NCBI RefSeq assembly: GCF_000820765.1
Contig: NZ_CCYH01000036.1
Location: 1 to 64,000 of the forward strand
Source: Candidatus Soleaferrea massiliensis AP7
GTDB taxonomy: Bacteria; Bacillota; Clostridia; Oscillospirales; Ruminococcaceae
Length of the DNA stretch: 64,000 nt
Direction of reading: 5' to 3'
Shown: positions 27,487 to 36,202 of the stretch, in pieces
How positions within the stretch are numbered: the stretch's first letter is position 1
Layout: each line of letters begins with the position of its first letter
Notes under the pieces: model-generated
What the model saw: only the letters and a program-made list of their open reading frames with translations
Databases searched by the model: none
Told to the model about the DNA's origin: nothing
Position numbers and translations under genes: made by a program

Positions 27487-29570
27487 TCCTCACCCGGTCC
27501 TCTCTCATATCCGCAGTTTTCATCGATGCAGTAGATTTTGCCCTTCTTGCCGCCCTTCTTGAACAGGGTCTTCTTGCATTTCGGGCAGGGCTCGCTGAGC
27601 GGCAGGTCCCAAGTCATAAAATCGCACTCCGGGTTGTGCTCGCAGCCGTAGTAGGCCTTGCCCTTCTTGCTCTTCTTGGCCAGAATCTTTCCGCCGCATT
27701 TCGGACAGATGCCGCCAGTCTCCTTGACGATCTTCTTGGTGTTGCGGCAGTCCGGGAATCCGGGACAGGCCAGAAACTTGCCGAAGCGTCCGGTCTTGAC
27801 CACCATGTTGCGGCCGCAGAGCTCGCAGATCACGTCGGTTTCCTCTTCGGGAACCTTGATCTTGACGCCCTCCATGTTCTTCTCCGCCTGTTCGAGCGTC
27901 TTGGCAAACTCCTTATAGAATTTATCGAGTGTCTTGACCCAGTCGGTCTTTCCGACCTCCACGTTGTCAAGATCCTTTTCCATCTTTGCTGTAAACGCAA
28001 CATCCACGATGTTCGCAAACTGCTCCTCCATCAGCTTCGTGATGATCTCGCCGAGCTGGGTGGGCTTCAGGGTCTTCGCCTCGCGCTCGACATACCACCT
28101 CTGCAGGATCGTCGTGATGATCGGCGCATAGGTGCTCGGGCGTCCGATGCCGTTCTCCTCGAGCGCTTTGATCAGCGACGCCTCGGTGTATCTGGCCGGC
28201 GGCTGCGTAAAGTGCTGGTTTGCATCCAGCGCCTTGACCTTGAGCTGGTCGTCCACCTGGATCGGCGGCAGGATGCCCTGGTTCTCCTCATCGGATTCCT
28301 TGGACTCCTCATACAGCACCGTGAAGCCGGCGAACTTGACCGAATGGCCGGACGCCTTGAACAGATAGTCCCCTGCCGCGATGTCGGCGGAGACGGTGTT
28401 CAGCTGCGCGTTGGCCATCTGGCTGGCGATAAACCGCTCCCAGACGAGCTTATAGAGCTTGAACTGCTCACTCGTCAGGCTTTCCTTGACCTGCTCGGGC
28501 GTCAGGTTCGGCATGGTCGGTCGCACCGCCTCATGCGCGTCCTGCGTGTTTCCCTTCTTGGTCTTGTATACCCGGCGGGTGTTCGGCAGGTACTCCTTGC
28601 CGTAACGGCCGGTGATGTACTCTTCCGCCGCTGAAGCCGCTTCATCCGAGATGCGCAGCGAGTCGGTTCTCATATAGGTGATCAGACCCACCATGCCGTG
28701 GTCCGCGACCTCGACGCCCTCATACAGCTCCTGCGCGACCTTCATGGTCCGCCTGGACTGGAAGCCGAGCCGTTTGGAGGCCTCCTGCTGCAGCGTGGAG
28801 GTTGTGAACGGCGGCGCCGGGGATTTCTTCTTGACGCCCTTCTTGATGGCCGTCACGATGAACGGCACGTCCTGCAGCTCCGCTACAATCCTGTTCGCAG
28901 TCTCTTCGTCCGCGATTTCGATCTTCTCTCCTTTATAAAGGGAAAGCTTCGCCGAAAACTGCTTGCGGGAACCCTTGGCCGCCAGCTTGGCGTCGATGGT
29001 CCAGTACTCCTTTGTGACGAACGCGCGGATTTCGTTTTCGCGGTCGACGATCATCTTGACGGTCACCGACTGCACCCTTCCGGCGGAAAGGCCGCTCTTG
29101 ACCTTCTTCCAGAGGAACGGGCTCAATTTGTATCCGAGGATCCTGTCCAGAATCCTGCGCGCCTGCTGCGCGTTGACCAGGTCGATGTCGATGTTGCGCG
29201 GATGCTCCATGCCGCTCTGCACACCGGATTTGGTGATCTCGTTGAAGGTGACGCGGTTCGGCTCGTCAAGGTTCATCTTCAGAAGATGCGCCAGATGCCA
29301 GGAGATCGCCTCGCCCTCGCGGTCCGGGTCGGTCGCCAGATAGATCTTGTCGCTCTTCTTGGCGGAGGATTTGAGCTGCTTGACAATGTCCTCCTTGCCG
29401 CGGATCGAGATGTATTTCGGTTTGAAGTCATGCTCGAGGTCGACGCCCATCGTGCTCTTCGGCAGGTCGCGGACATGCCCCATCGAGGCGATGACCTCAT
29501 AGTTCTTTCCCAGATATTTTTTGATGGTTTTCGCCTTTGCGGGCGACTCCACAATCACTAAATCAGACAT
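27483..29570 (-). CDS. topA: DNA topoisomerase I
   Basis: 695 residues. Toprim domain at the N-terminus (LVIVESPAKAKTIKKYLGKNY; DPDREGEAISWHLA), the type IA core with the catalytic Tyr in GLITYMRTDSLRISDEA near residue 300, then three C-terminal zinc ribbons: CELCGRN..CPGFPDC, CPKCGGK..CEHNPEC and CPKCKKT..CIDENC. It relaxes negative supercoils. ATG behind AGGTGGAA, 10 bp after dprA, and coupled to trmFO. Confidence 0.98.
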   Translation of the reverse strand: MSDLVIVESPAKAKTIKKYLGKNYEVIASMGHVRDLPKSTMGVDLEHDFKPKYISIRGKEDIVKQLKSSAKKSDKIYLATDPDREGEAISWHLAHLLKMNLDEPNRVTFNEITKSGVQSGMEHPRNIDIDLVNAQQARRILDRILGYKLSPFLWKKVKSGLSAGRVQSVTVKMIVDRENEIRAFVTKEYWTIDAKLAAKGSRKQFSAKLSLYKGEKIEIADEETANRIVAELQDVPFIVTAIKKGVKKKSPAPPFTTSTLQQEASKRLGFQSRRTMKVAQELYEGVEVADHGMVGLITYMRTDSLRISDEAASAAEEYITGRYGKEYLPNTRRVYKTKKGNTQDAHEAVRPTMPNLTPEQVKESLTSEQFKLYKLVWERFIASQMANAQLNTVSADIAAGDYLFKASGHSVKFAGFTVLYEESKESDEENQGILPPIQVDDQLKVKALDANQHFTQPPARYTEASLIKALEENGIGRPSTYAPIITTILQRWYVEREAKTLKPTQLGEIITKLMEEQFANIVDVAFTAKMEKDLDNVEVGKTDWVKTLDKFYKEFAKTLEQAEKNMEGVKIKVPEEETDVICELCGRNMVVKTGRFGKFLACPGFPDCRNTKKIVKETGGICPKCGGKILAKKSKKGKAYYGCEHNPECDFMTWDLPLSEPCPKCKKTLFKKGGKKGKIYCIDENCGYERGPGEE

Positions 29571-29580
29571 CTAATTCCAC

Positions 29581-30783
29581 CTATTCTGTATCGTTGTTCC
29601 GGCCGAACTGGTTGCCGGGATAGGACCGCACAAGGCCCTCTATTTCAAGCTCAGTCAGCACTGCCAACATATCGCCCATCATCATATCAACTTTCGCGAA
29701 AATTTCATCCGCCGGCATCGGCCGCTCGGACAAAACCTCCCATACCGCCTTTGCTTCGGCGCTCAGCTCGAGCTTTTCCATATCCACCGTATGCGCCGCG
29801 GCTTTTTTTGTGACCGGCGCGGACGCGGTCATCCGCTTCGGTTCGGGGTCCTTTTTTATTATAAGCGGCATTTCCGGGGAATTTTTGGATAAATTCTGAA
29901 CATTGCCCGCAAGATAGCCGCGGTACTGCATCAGAACGTCGGCCGCCGAATCGATCGGGTTCGCCCCCTGCTTCAAAAGCCTTGTGGTTCCGGCGGAAAG
30001 ACCCGAAAAGATGTTGTTCGGCACCGCGAAGACATCCTTGCCCTGTTCCAGCGCGTATTCCGCCGTGATCAGCGATCCGCTTTTCGACGGCGCTTCCACG
30101 ACAACGGTCCCCAGCGAAATGCCGGATATAAGCCGGTTCCGAATCGGGAAATTTCTTCCCAATGGCGGCGTGCCGGGCGGATACTCCGTCACAAGCGCGC
30201 CGATCGCGGCGATGTCCCGTTTGAGCTGCCGGTTCTCAGCCGGATAATCGACATCCAGCCCGCAGCCCAGAAACGCGATGGTCGGCTTCCCGGCCGCCAG
30301 CGCCGCACGGTGGCACAGCGTATCGATGCCGACGGCGCAGCCGCTTGCAATCACGGCGCCCTCCCTCGCGAGATCGTATCCAATCCGCTTGGCGGCGTAT
30401 TTCCCATAATCGCTGGGCGTGCGCGTCCCCACCATCGCAATGGTTAAAATCTGGTCGATGTCCGCCAGGCTGCCCTGTACATACAGCGCGCCCGGCATAC
30501 CGTAGATGTTCCGAAGCCGGCTTGGAAATTCCCCGTCGTCGGGCGTCAGGATTCTGCACCCGATGCGGGCACAGTCCTTTATCACCTTCTGCGCTTCGGC
30601 AAGCCCCGTCCGTTTCAGCCGTGCAAAATCCGCTGCCGTGAGCGTGCGGACGGCGCGTCTTTCCCGCTCATCCGCCCGATAAAACGCCTCGGGCGTGTCA
30701 AACTGCAGCAGGATATCGTCCAGCTTACCGCTTCCCTGTCCCAGGGACAGCTGCAGCCAGATCCAGTATTCTTTCGGTGTCAT
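29581..30783 (-). CDS. dprA: DNA processing protein DprA/Smf
   Basis: 400 residues from the ATG at 30783 (an ATG two codons earlier is too close to AAGGA). An N-terminal helical domain is followed by the Rossmann-like DprA fold: ILTIAMVGTRTPSDYGKYAAK, GAVIASGCAVGIDTLCHRAAL, IAFLGCGLDVDYPAENRQL and GTVVVEAPSKSGSLITAEYALEQG. The last 70 residues form a winged helix. DprA loads RecA on incoming single-stranded DNA in transformation. The 1 bp between the trmH stop and the preceding ATG region means tight coupling. Confidence 0.96.
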   Translation of the reverse strand: MTPKEYWIWLQLSLGQGSGKLDDILLQFDTPEAFYRADERERRAVRTLTAADFARLKRTGLAEAQKVIKDCARIGCRILTPDDGEFPSRLRNIYGMPGALYVQGSLADIDQILTIAMVGTRTPSDYGKYAAKRIGYDLAREGAVIASGCAVGIDTLCHRAALAAGKPTIAFLGCGLDVDYPAENRQLKRDIAAIGALVTEYPPGTPPLGRNFPIRNRLISGISLGTVVVEAPSKSGSLITAEYALEQGKDVFAVPNNIFSGLSAGTTRLLKQGANPIDSAADVLMQYRGYLAGNVQNLSKNSPEMPLIIKKDPEPKRMTASAPVTKKAAAHTVDMEKLELSAEAKAVWEVLSERPMPADEIFAKVDMMMGDMLAVLTELEIEGLVRSYPGNQFGRNNDTE

Positions 30784-30789
30784 GCTCAT

Positions 30790-31650
30790 TCATCCTTCTT
30801 TTGTCATCCTCCACATCAGGAGCGCGGCGGCAACCGAAGCGTTCAGCGATTCAATTTGTCCCTCCATCGGGATGAACACCGTCTCATCGCACTGCGCGAT
30901 GACCGCTTCATCGAGGCCGTTCCCCTCGTTGCCGATCAGAACCATCATGCTGCCCGCTGTGTCCAGCTTGTCAAGGGTGACACTTTCCTTCTGCAGGGCC
31001 GCGGCGACAACCTTCATAGACGAACCGGGGGCGAACCGGACCGTCCAGTCATCGGATGGGTCGTTCGGATGAGAGGTCTTATGTTTCTGAAAACGGGACA
31101 GCAGCTCTTCCGGCGTGGACGCAATATAAATTGGAACGCGGAACGCGCTGCCCATGGTACTGCGCAAAACCTTCGGGCTGTAGAGGTCCGCGCAGGACGC
31201 GGTCATAAAGACGCCGTCGATCCCCATCGCCTCGGCGGTGCGGATGATCGTGCCGATATTGCCCGGATCCTGCAGGTCGACAAGCCCCAAAAATTTTTCA
31301 CTATTCCCTATTGTAACAGCATTACGGCGTTTGTCAAGCATCTTACAGATACAATATACCCCCTGCGGAGACTTTGTATCCGCAATTTTCTGAGAAATCC
31401 CATCGGTTATTTCAAAGCTTTGGCCCGCCGCGGCCGACAGTCTGCGGGCTGATTCGGCGTATTTCTCCAAAGCTGTGCGGGTGCAGAAGAGCTTTTCTAT
31501 CACGATGCCGCTCTCGAGCGCTTCCATGCAGAGCTTGATGCCCTCGGCGGCAAACTGTCTGTTTTCATACCGCGCGCCGCGGCTTTTCAAAAGCTTCTGT
31601 ACCAGCTTGATGTTTGCGTTGTCCCGGCTTGTAATCTGTTCCACACACAT
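30790..31650 (-). CDS. TrmH/SpoU family RNA 2'-O-methyltransferase
   Basis: 286 residues. The N-terminal substrate-binding domain (ITSRDNANIKLVQKLLKSRGAR, FAAEGIKLCMEAL) precedes a SPOUT knot with the three motifs LVDLQDPGNIGTIIRTAEAMG, LIGNEGNGLDEAV and IPMEGQIESLNASVAAALLM. It uses SAM to methylate a ribose in rRNA or tRNA. Which RNA (RlmB-like G2251 or another) cannot be told. GGAAGGAAG precedes the ATG. First gene of the trmH-dprA-topA-trmFO run. Confidence 0.93.
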   Translation of the reverse strand: MCVEQITSRDNANIKLVQKLLKSRGARYENRQFAAEGIKLCMEALESGIVIEKLFCTRTALEKYAESARRLSAAAGQSFEITDGISQKIADTKSPQGVYCICKMLDKRRNAVTIGNSEKFLGLVDLQDPGNIGTIIRTAEAMGIDGVFMTASCADLYSPKVLRSTMGSAFRVPIYIASTPEELLSRFQKHKTSHPNDPSDDWTVRFAPGSSMKVVAAALQKESVTLDKLDTAGSMMVLIGNEGNGLDEAVIAQCDETVFIPMEGQIESLNASVAAALLMWRMTKEG

Positions 31651-31948
31651 GTCTTCCTTCCATTTATGTGCCGTTTCATACCCGGCCTTCGTTTTTTACA
31701 GGTCACACATCTTACGAATCATCCTTTCAGCGGCAGCCGGTCCATTTCCCGGCCGATACCCGCTGAAGCAACCGGCTGTACGCAGCCGATTCTTCCTGCA
31801 ATTGTATACCAAATCCCGCCGTCCGTCAAGATTGTCTGATTTCTGGCGCAAACACTTCTAAAGGATTTCGGGACAGCATATACATAGCGACAGAACGGAA
31901 CATTTCTTTCTGAAGAAAAGCATGAACGGATAGAGGGTGTATGCAATT
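31651..31948. other. Divergent intergenic region (298 bp)
   Basis: It separates trmH (minus) from the DUF4830 gene (plus) and must hold promoters for both. No good -35/-10 pair, repeat or hairpin was recognised. Confidence 0.4.
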
Positions 31949-32653
31949 ATGTTTGTTATGTCCATGAAGATGAACAAAAAGAAGATTGTCACGGTGATTC
32001 TGGTTGCATTGGCTGTGATTGTGCTGCTGTGGTTCTTTGTGCTGAACGGAAACACCTCAAGCCTGCCGACCGCGTCCATTCCGGTCAATCAAAATGTGGA
32101 TGTGCCGGACAATACCGCGCGCGTCAGCTACCTGAAGCGCTTCGGCTGGGATATCTCCGCCGAACCGACAGAGGTGGTGTCGGCTTTCGTCCCGCAGGAG
32201 TTTGACGACGTGTATACGAACTACAACGCCATTCAGCTCAAGCAGGGCTTCGACCTGAGCGGCTACCAAGGCAAAGAGGTCGTCCGCTATACATATGATG
32301 TCGCAAATTATCCGGATCATCCCAGCAATGTCAAGGCAAATCTTCTGGTTGCGGGCGGCAAGGTGATCGCAGGCGACATCTGCAGCACCGAGCTGGATGG
32401 ATTTATGCATGAACTCAACGTCACCAACCAGACCGCTGCCGGCACCGGCAGCGCGGCACAGACCGACGCCGCGGCTTCCGATGCCGCGCAGACCGGCGCT
32501 GAGACGCAAACCGGCGATGGTGCACAGGCCAATACCGGCGTGGATTCCCCGCCGGCGGAGGACCTCAACACCATGGGGCCGCTGTCCGCCGGTGAAGAAC
32601 AGCAGGCCGGCGCGAACGTCACCGTCACGGAAACCTCCGAACCGGTGTCCTGA
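31949..32653 (+). CDS. Membrane-anchored DUF4830-like protein
   Basis: 234 residues from the ATG at 31949 (MFVMSMKMNKKK), which has GAGGGTG about 9 nt upstream; GTG 31937 and an ATG at MNKKK are alternatives. Helix about 15-33, then a domain (about 50-150) with SYLKRFGWDIS, VVSAFVPQEFDDVYTNYNAIQ, GFDLSGYQGKEVVRYTYDV, NYPDHPSNVKANLLVAGGKV and GDICSTELDGFMH, matching the pattern remembered for DUF4830 in Clostridia. The tail (about 155-234) is disordered, rich in Ala, Thr, Gln and Asp. Probably extracytoplasmic; function unknown. Confidence 0.8.
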   Translation: MFVMSMKMNKKKIVTVILVALAVIVLLWFFVLNGNTSSLPTASIPVNQNVDVPDNTARVSYLKRFGWDISAEPTEVVSAFVPQEFDDVYTNYNAIQLKQGFDLSGYQGKEVVRYTYDVANYPDHPSNVKANLLVAGGKVIAGDICSTELDGFMHELNVTNQTAAGTGSAAQTDAAASDAAQTGAETQTGDGAQANTGVDSPPAEDLNTMGPLSAGEEQQAGANVTVTETSEPVS

Positions 32654-32692
32654 CGAAACAATGCTGTTTCACACTCCAATTCTATATGAATA

Positions 32693-32726
32693 GAAGGCAG
32701 GCATCCTATTGAGGATGCCTGCCTTC
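32693..32726. repeat. Perfect hairpin 1 (15-bp stem)
   Basis: GAAGGCAGGCATCCT, loop ATTG, then the exact reverse complement. 40 nt after the DUF4830 stop. It may be the terminator for that gene, but no T run follows on the plus strand. Confidence 0.8.
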
Positions 32727-32730
32727 GTGC

Positions 32731-32774
32731 ATCCAAAACAGAGCGGTCTGCCAGCAGACCGCTCTGTTTTGGAT
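32731..32774. repeat. Perfect hairpin 2 (21-bp stem)
   Basis: The 21-bp arms 32731-32751 and 32754-32774 are exact reverse complements separated by CA. The right arm contains CTGTTTTGGAT. It starts 4 nt after hairpin 1. Very long perfect stems like this are unusual for simple terminators; it may be a bidirectional terminator between the convergent genes. Confidence 0.8.
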
Positions 32775-32800
32775 ATCGGGGGTGTATTTAAAGAAACAAG

Positions 32801-32847
32801 CAAATCTGTCAAAAGGCTGTCTCTTGCTGGCCTTTTTGACAGATTTG
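32801..32847. repeat. Hairpin 3 (17-bp stem, one bulge)
   Basis: CAAATCTGTCAAAAGGC, a 12-nt loop, then GCC-TTTTTGACAGATTTG, one T bulged. On the minus strand this lies about 120 nt beyond the stop of the MATE fusion gene. Third in a row of strong hairpins in a 313-bp gap that holds no gene. Confidence 0.75.
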
Positions 32848-32966
32848 TGCGGCTGTTCGTTGCGATACTGCCTGTACAGTTTTGTAATGGACCGAAATTT
32901 AAAAATAGAAATGGTGATTATCACCTAAACACCATCATAATCCACAATGTAAGAGCCGGTTTATAT

Positions 32967-34985
32967 CTAACCATTTTGTTTCGATGCTATATATTGAAGC
33001 AGCACTTGCGCAGTTTCCTCAACCCCGATAGATGAATCCATCAGCAAATCATAATTGGACCGCTGCCCCCAATGTTTTCCTGATATGCTTTTATAGTATG
33101 CGGCTCTTGCTTCATCGGAACGAAGCACGTTATCTTCGGCTTCTTCATGGCTATCTCCGTAAACTTCCATAACTTTTGATATTTTGTACTCTTTGGGCGC
33201 GTAAATAAAGATCCGAATCATATTCTTGTGTCCGTTCAATACATAATCAGCAGCTCTTCCAACTATCACACAGCTCCCTTTTTCCGCAATGTTCTTGATA
33301 ATCCTGTCTTGCGCTGCAATCGCTTGCTGGACAACATCTGTACTCAAGTAAAGCTCGTGTAAATATTTCGGTGAATTTCTGTTGATATCAGAAATAAATT
33401 CTTGATCAAGTCCGCTCTCCTGCGCCGCAAGGACGGTCACTTCTTTATAATAAAAAGGAATTTGTAGTTTTTCTGCGATAATCTTGCCGATTTGCTTACC
33501 CGAAGAACCATGCTCACGCGCAATTGTAACAATCAATCCTGGTTTTGATTCCCGTATAACACCACTTTCCGCTTTTGCCGGTGCATGCCCTTTCAGAGAT
33601 CTAAAAAATCTAACGGTTAAAACGGCGGCTACTATCATCGCAATAAAATCCGCAACAGGCGCAGCGTAAAGAATGGCCTCTACCCCTCCAAAAACAGCGG
33701 GAAAAACGATGATTAACGGAATAAAACAAACAATGTCACGAATCAAAGACGCGACAATTGCCTGCCCAGATTTTCCAACTGCCTGAAAGAAAATCGAAGT
33801 CATCTTAATGATACACGTGAAGATGACCAGACTCAGGAAAATGCGGAAGGTTCTTTCTCCAAACATCCAATAATCTTCCGGGTTGGGAATGTTTGTAGGC
33901 GTACCAAAAATGCCGATCACCATACGAGGTGCAAATTCGAACAGGATTGTCGCCGCCAGGCCGATAGCGACTGTACAAAAAAGAATTTTTTTGTACAGTT
34001 CTTTCACACGCGCATAGTTCTTCGCCCCCATATTATAACCAATGATCGGCTGACAGCCAAGAACAATGCCGACGACAAGGTTGATTACAACCGTGAACAC
34101 CTTGCTCTCAATGCCGATGATGGCAATTGGAATATCGATACCATACGACGACATGGCTCCATATTTGGCAAGCATAATATTACATACCAATGAGATGACG
34201 ACAATTGTCATCTGCGTGATGAACGAAGATGTACCGAGTTTCAGTGCTCCTGAAAAGGCTTTAAAGTCTGGAATTAAACTTCTGAGAGTAAGTTTAAAAG
34301 TTTTTGGTTTAAAGAAGTAAACCGCGCTGATTACAAACGATACAAGCTGTCCTATGACAGTCGCAGCCGCTGCACCCGTCATAGCGGTCATACCCGTATT
34401 TTCCCAATTGATTCCGTAGATCAATACCGGATCAAGAATGATGTTTGTAACCGCACCCGCAAGCATGGAAATCATGGAGCCAGCCGGTTTACCGTCTGCC
34501 CGCACAACGGCGTTCATCATATTGGACAGCATGAAAATCGGGAAGAACAGCAGAATAATATTAAAATATTCCACAGCATATCCAATGCTGTTCTCAGACG
34601 CTCCAAACAAGGTTAAAAGCGGCGTCTTCAATGGGAAAAAGATAGCTATTAAGATAATGCTGGAAATAAAAGTCACTGTAAGTCCCGTACCGATCGCCTT
34701 GTGGGAAGCTTTGGAATCATTTTTGCCTTGACAGATATTAAGGTATGCGGCACATCCGTCGCCAAAGCACCAGGCGAATGCCTGTGCGATGATAAATATG
34801 GGAAATACAACGCCCGTGGCAGCGTTGCCAAGGGCAGAAAGTGAACTGTTCCCAATAAAAATCTGGTCAACAATGTTGTAAAGTGCGCTTACGAGCAGTG
34901 ATAGCACGCATGGAACAGAGAATTTCAGCATCAGCTTCGAAATTTTCTCGGTGCCTAAAAATCGGCTGTTTTCAGATTGGTTCAT
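32967..34985 (-). CDS. MATE-family efflux transporter fused to a cytidylate kinase-like domain
   Basis: 672 residues. About 1-455 is a MATE transporter with 12 predicted helices (ISKLMLKFSVPCVLSLLVSALYNIVDQIFIG; MMNAVVRADGKPAGSM; QPIIGYNMGAKNYARVKELY), the Na+/H+-driven multidrug export fold. A basic, Ala-rich linker leads to about 475-672, a cytidylate kinase-like P-loop domain: IVTIAREHGSSGKQIGKIIAEKL, PFYYKEV, VIVGRAADYVL, and IRIFIYAPKEYKI. One unbroken frame joins them. GGAGGAAAATT precedes the ATG. The gene is clearly AT-richer than its neighbours, which suggests transfer. The kinase part may act on a nucleotide-like molecule or sense one; this is not known. Confidence 0.9.
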   Translation of the reverse strand: MNQSENSRFLGTEKISKLMLKFSVPCVLSLLVSALYNIVDQIFIGNSSLSALGNAATGVVFPIFIIAQAFAWCFGDGCAAYLNICQGKNDSKASHKAIGTGLTVTFISSIILIAIFFPLKTPLLTLFGASENSIGYAVEYFNIILLFFPIFMLSNMMNAVVRADGKPAGSMISMLAGAVTNIILDPVLIYGINWENTGMTAMTGAAAATVIGQLVSFVISAVYFFKPKTFKLTLRSLIPDFKAFSGALKLGTSSFITQMTIVVISLVCNIMLAKYGAMSSYGIDIPIAIIGIESKVFTVVINLVVGIVLGCQPIIGYNMGAKNYARVKELYKKILFCTVAIGLAATILFEFAPRMVIGIFGTPTNIPNPEDYWMFGERTFRIFLSLVIFTCIIKMTSIFFQAVGKSGQAIVASLIRDIVCFIPLIIVFPAVFGGVEAILYAAPVADFIAMIVAAVLTVRFFRSLKGHAPAKAESGVIRESKPGLIVTIAREHGSSGKQIGKIIAEKLQIPFYYKEVTVLAAQESGLDQEFISDINRNSPKYLHELYLSTDVVQQAIAAQDRIIKNIAEKGSCVIVGRAADYVLNGHKNMIRIFIYAPKEYKISKVMEVYGDSHEEAEDNVLRSDEARAAYYKSISGKHWGQRSNYDLLMDSSIGVEETAQVLLQYIASKQNG

Positions 34986-35055
34986 AATTTTCCTCCTAAA
35001 AATGAAATATTCGGACTCTTTATCGGAGAAAAGGTACCTAAAAACTACATCGAAA

Positions 35056-35098
35056 ACAAAAAAACAGAGCGTAGAATCGTCGTGATTCTACGCTCTGT
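35056..35098 (-). terminator. Terminator inside the leader of the MATE-kinase gene
   Basis: On the minus strand a perfect 15-bp stem (ACAGAGCGTAGAATC and its complement, 5-nt loop) is followed at once by seven T. It lies between the MATE promoter (35118-35146) and the MATE start at 34985, so it would stop transcripts at about 55 nt unless bypassed. No minus-strand gene upstream needs a terminator here, which points to attenuation. Confidence 0.8.
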
Positions 35099-35117
35099 AA
35101 GCTGTTCGACATTGTTT

Positions 35118-35146
35118 ATAATATCATAAACAGCAAAATAATGCAA
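35118..35146 (-). promoter_or_regulatory. Sigma-A promoter of the MATE-kinase gene
   Basis: TTGCAT (35141-35146), a 17-bp spacer, and TATTAT (35118-35123) on the minus strand; 4/6 and 5/6 consensus matches. Directly upstream of the leader terminator. Confidence 0.7.
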
Positions 35147-35330
35147 GGATTAATTTTTGAAACTATCCCGATTGTCTTCTATCTTAAACCGTACTCTAGC
35201 GAAATCAAGTGTTCTTTTTAGAATCACTCATTTCTTCTCTTCGGCTCCTATTCTGGATGGATCGTCATTCTCTTTGAAGACGGCGCTCACAGCTGCTACA
35301 TACCTAACAATATGACCGCAGGCGGACGGA

Positions 35331-35347
35331 GTGTGACAAAAATGTTC
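35331..35347 (+). promoter_or_regulatory. Possible BceR-type operator upstream of the BceAB-like exporter
   Basis: GTGTGACAAAAATGTTC resembles the TGACA-N4-TGTCA inverted repeats bound by BceR-type regulators in Firmicutes (consensus from memory). It is about 90 bp before the ATPase start. A possible -10, TAAACT at 35392-35397, has no good -35, as expected for an activator-dependent promoter. Confidence 0.35.
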
Positions 35348-35434
35348 GGGAACTGTTCTCTAAAGCTATGGCTGATTGTCCGTTCCCGTGGTAAACTAGG
35401 ACCATAGCAAGAAATGAGATTGGAGGAACTTCAC

Positions 35435-36202
35435 ATGAGTGAAATTTTACGAGTCGAAGATGTAGAAAAGTATTACGGCAACAAGGGCAATCTGACCAAG
35501 GCGCTGAACCACATCAGCTTTACGGTGGACAGCGGCGAATTCGTCGGCGTCATGGGTGCTTCCGGTTCCGGCAAAACCACGCTGCTCAACTGCATCTCCA
35601 CCATCGACACCGTGACAAATGGACGCATCTTTATCGGCGGCGACAACATCACATCGCTGAAGCCCCGCCAGCTTTCCAAATTTCGAAGAGAACAACTGGG
35701 TTTTATCTTTCAGGATTTTAACCTATTGGATACGCTCACCGCATACGAGAACATCGCTCTCGCACTCACCATCCTAAAACGCTCCCCCAAGGAAATCGAG
35801 CGCAAGGTCGACGCCGTCGCCAGACAGCTGGACATCACCGGCGTCCTGAAAAAATATCCCTATCAGATGTCCGGCGGCCAGAAGCAACGCGTTGCCAGCG
35901 CGCGAGCCATCGTCACCGATCCCGCACTGGTGCTGGCCGACGAGCCGACCGGCGCGCTCGATTCCAAATCCGCACAGATGCTGCTGGAGAGCTTTGAGAC
36001 GCTGAACAAGACGCTGGGTGCCACGATCATGATGGTCACCCACGACGCGTTCACGGCCAGCTACTGCCACCGCATCCTGTTCATCAAGGACGGCAAGCTG
36101 TTCCATGAACTGATCCGCGGAACCGACACGAGAAAACAGTTCTTTGACAAGATCATCGAGGTCGTTTCCCTGCTCGGAGGTGACAACAGAGATGTTATCT
36201 AA
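35435..36202 (+). CDS. BceA-type ABC transporter ATPase (antimicrobial peptide resistance)
   Basis: 255 residues from the ATG at 35435, 8 nt after GGAGG. Walker A GASGSGKTT, Q-loop FIFQDFNLLDTLTAYENI, signature MSGGQKQRVASARAI, Walker B LVLADEPTGALD. The sequence is close to BceA: YYGNKGNLTKALNHISF and the STIDT segment are typical. With the permease encoded next it would remove or shield bacitracin- or lantibiotic-like compounds acting on cell-wall lipids. The end overlaps the permease start by 11 bp. Confidence 0.95.
   Translation: MSEILRVEDVEKYYGNKGNLTKALNHISFTVDSGEFVGVMGASGSGKTTLLNCISTIDTVTNGRIFIGGDNITSLKPRQLSKFRREQLGFIFQDFNLLDTLTAYENIALALTILKRSPKEIERKVDAVARQLDITGVLKKYPYQMSGGQKQRVASARAIVTDPALVLADEPTGALDSKSAQMLLESFETLNKTLGATIMMVTHDAFTASYCHRILFIKDGKLFHELIRGTDTRKQFFDKIIEVVSLLGGDNRDVI

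Noticed and set aside
28698..29561. Long antisense frames opposite topA, smc, leuS, PriA and others
   Set aside because: They are shadows of GC-rich codon use, with Arg/His/Leu-rich nonsense products and no start signals.
31473..31950. Frame opposite trmH and the divergent spacer as a gene
   Set aside because: It lies antisense to a firmly identified SPOUT methyltransferase and has no ribosome binding site.
35040..35112. Leader peptide overlapping the MATE leader terminator
   Set aside because: A 24-codon frame exists, but its ATG is at the predicted RNA start with no ribosome binding site; kept only as a possibility in the finding.
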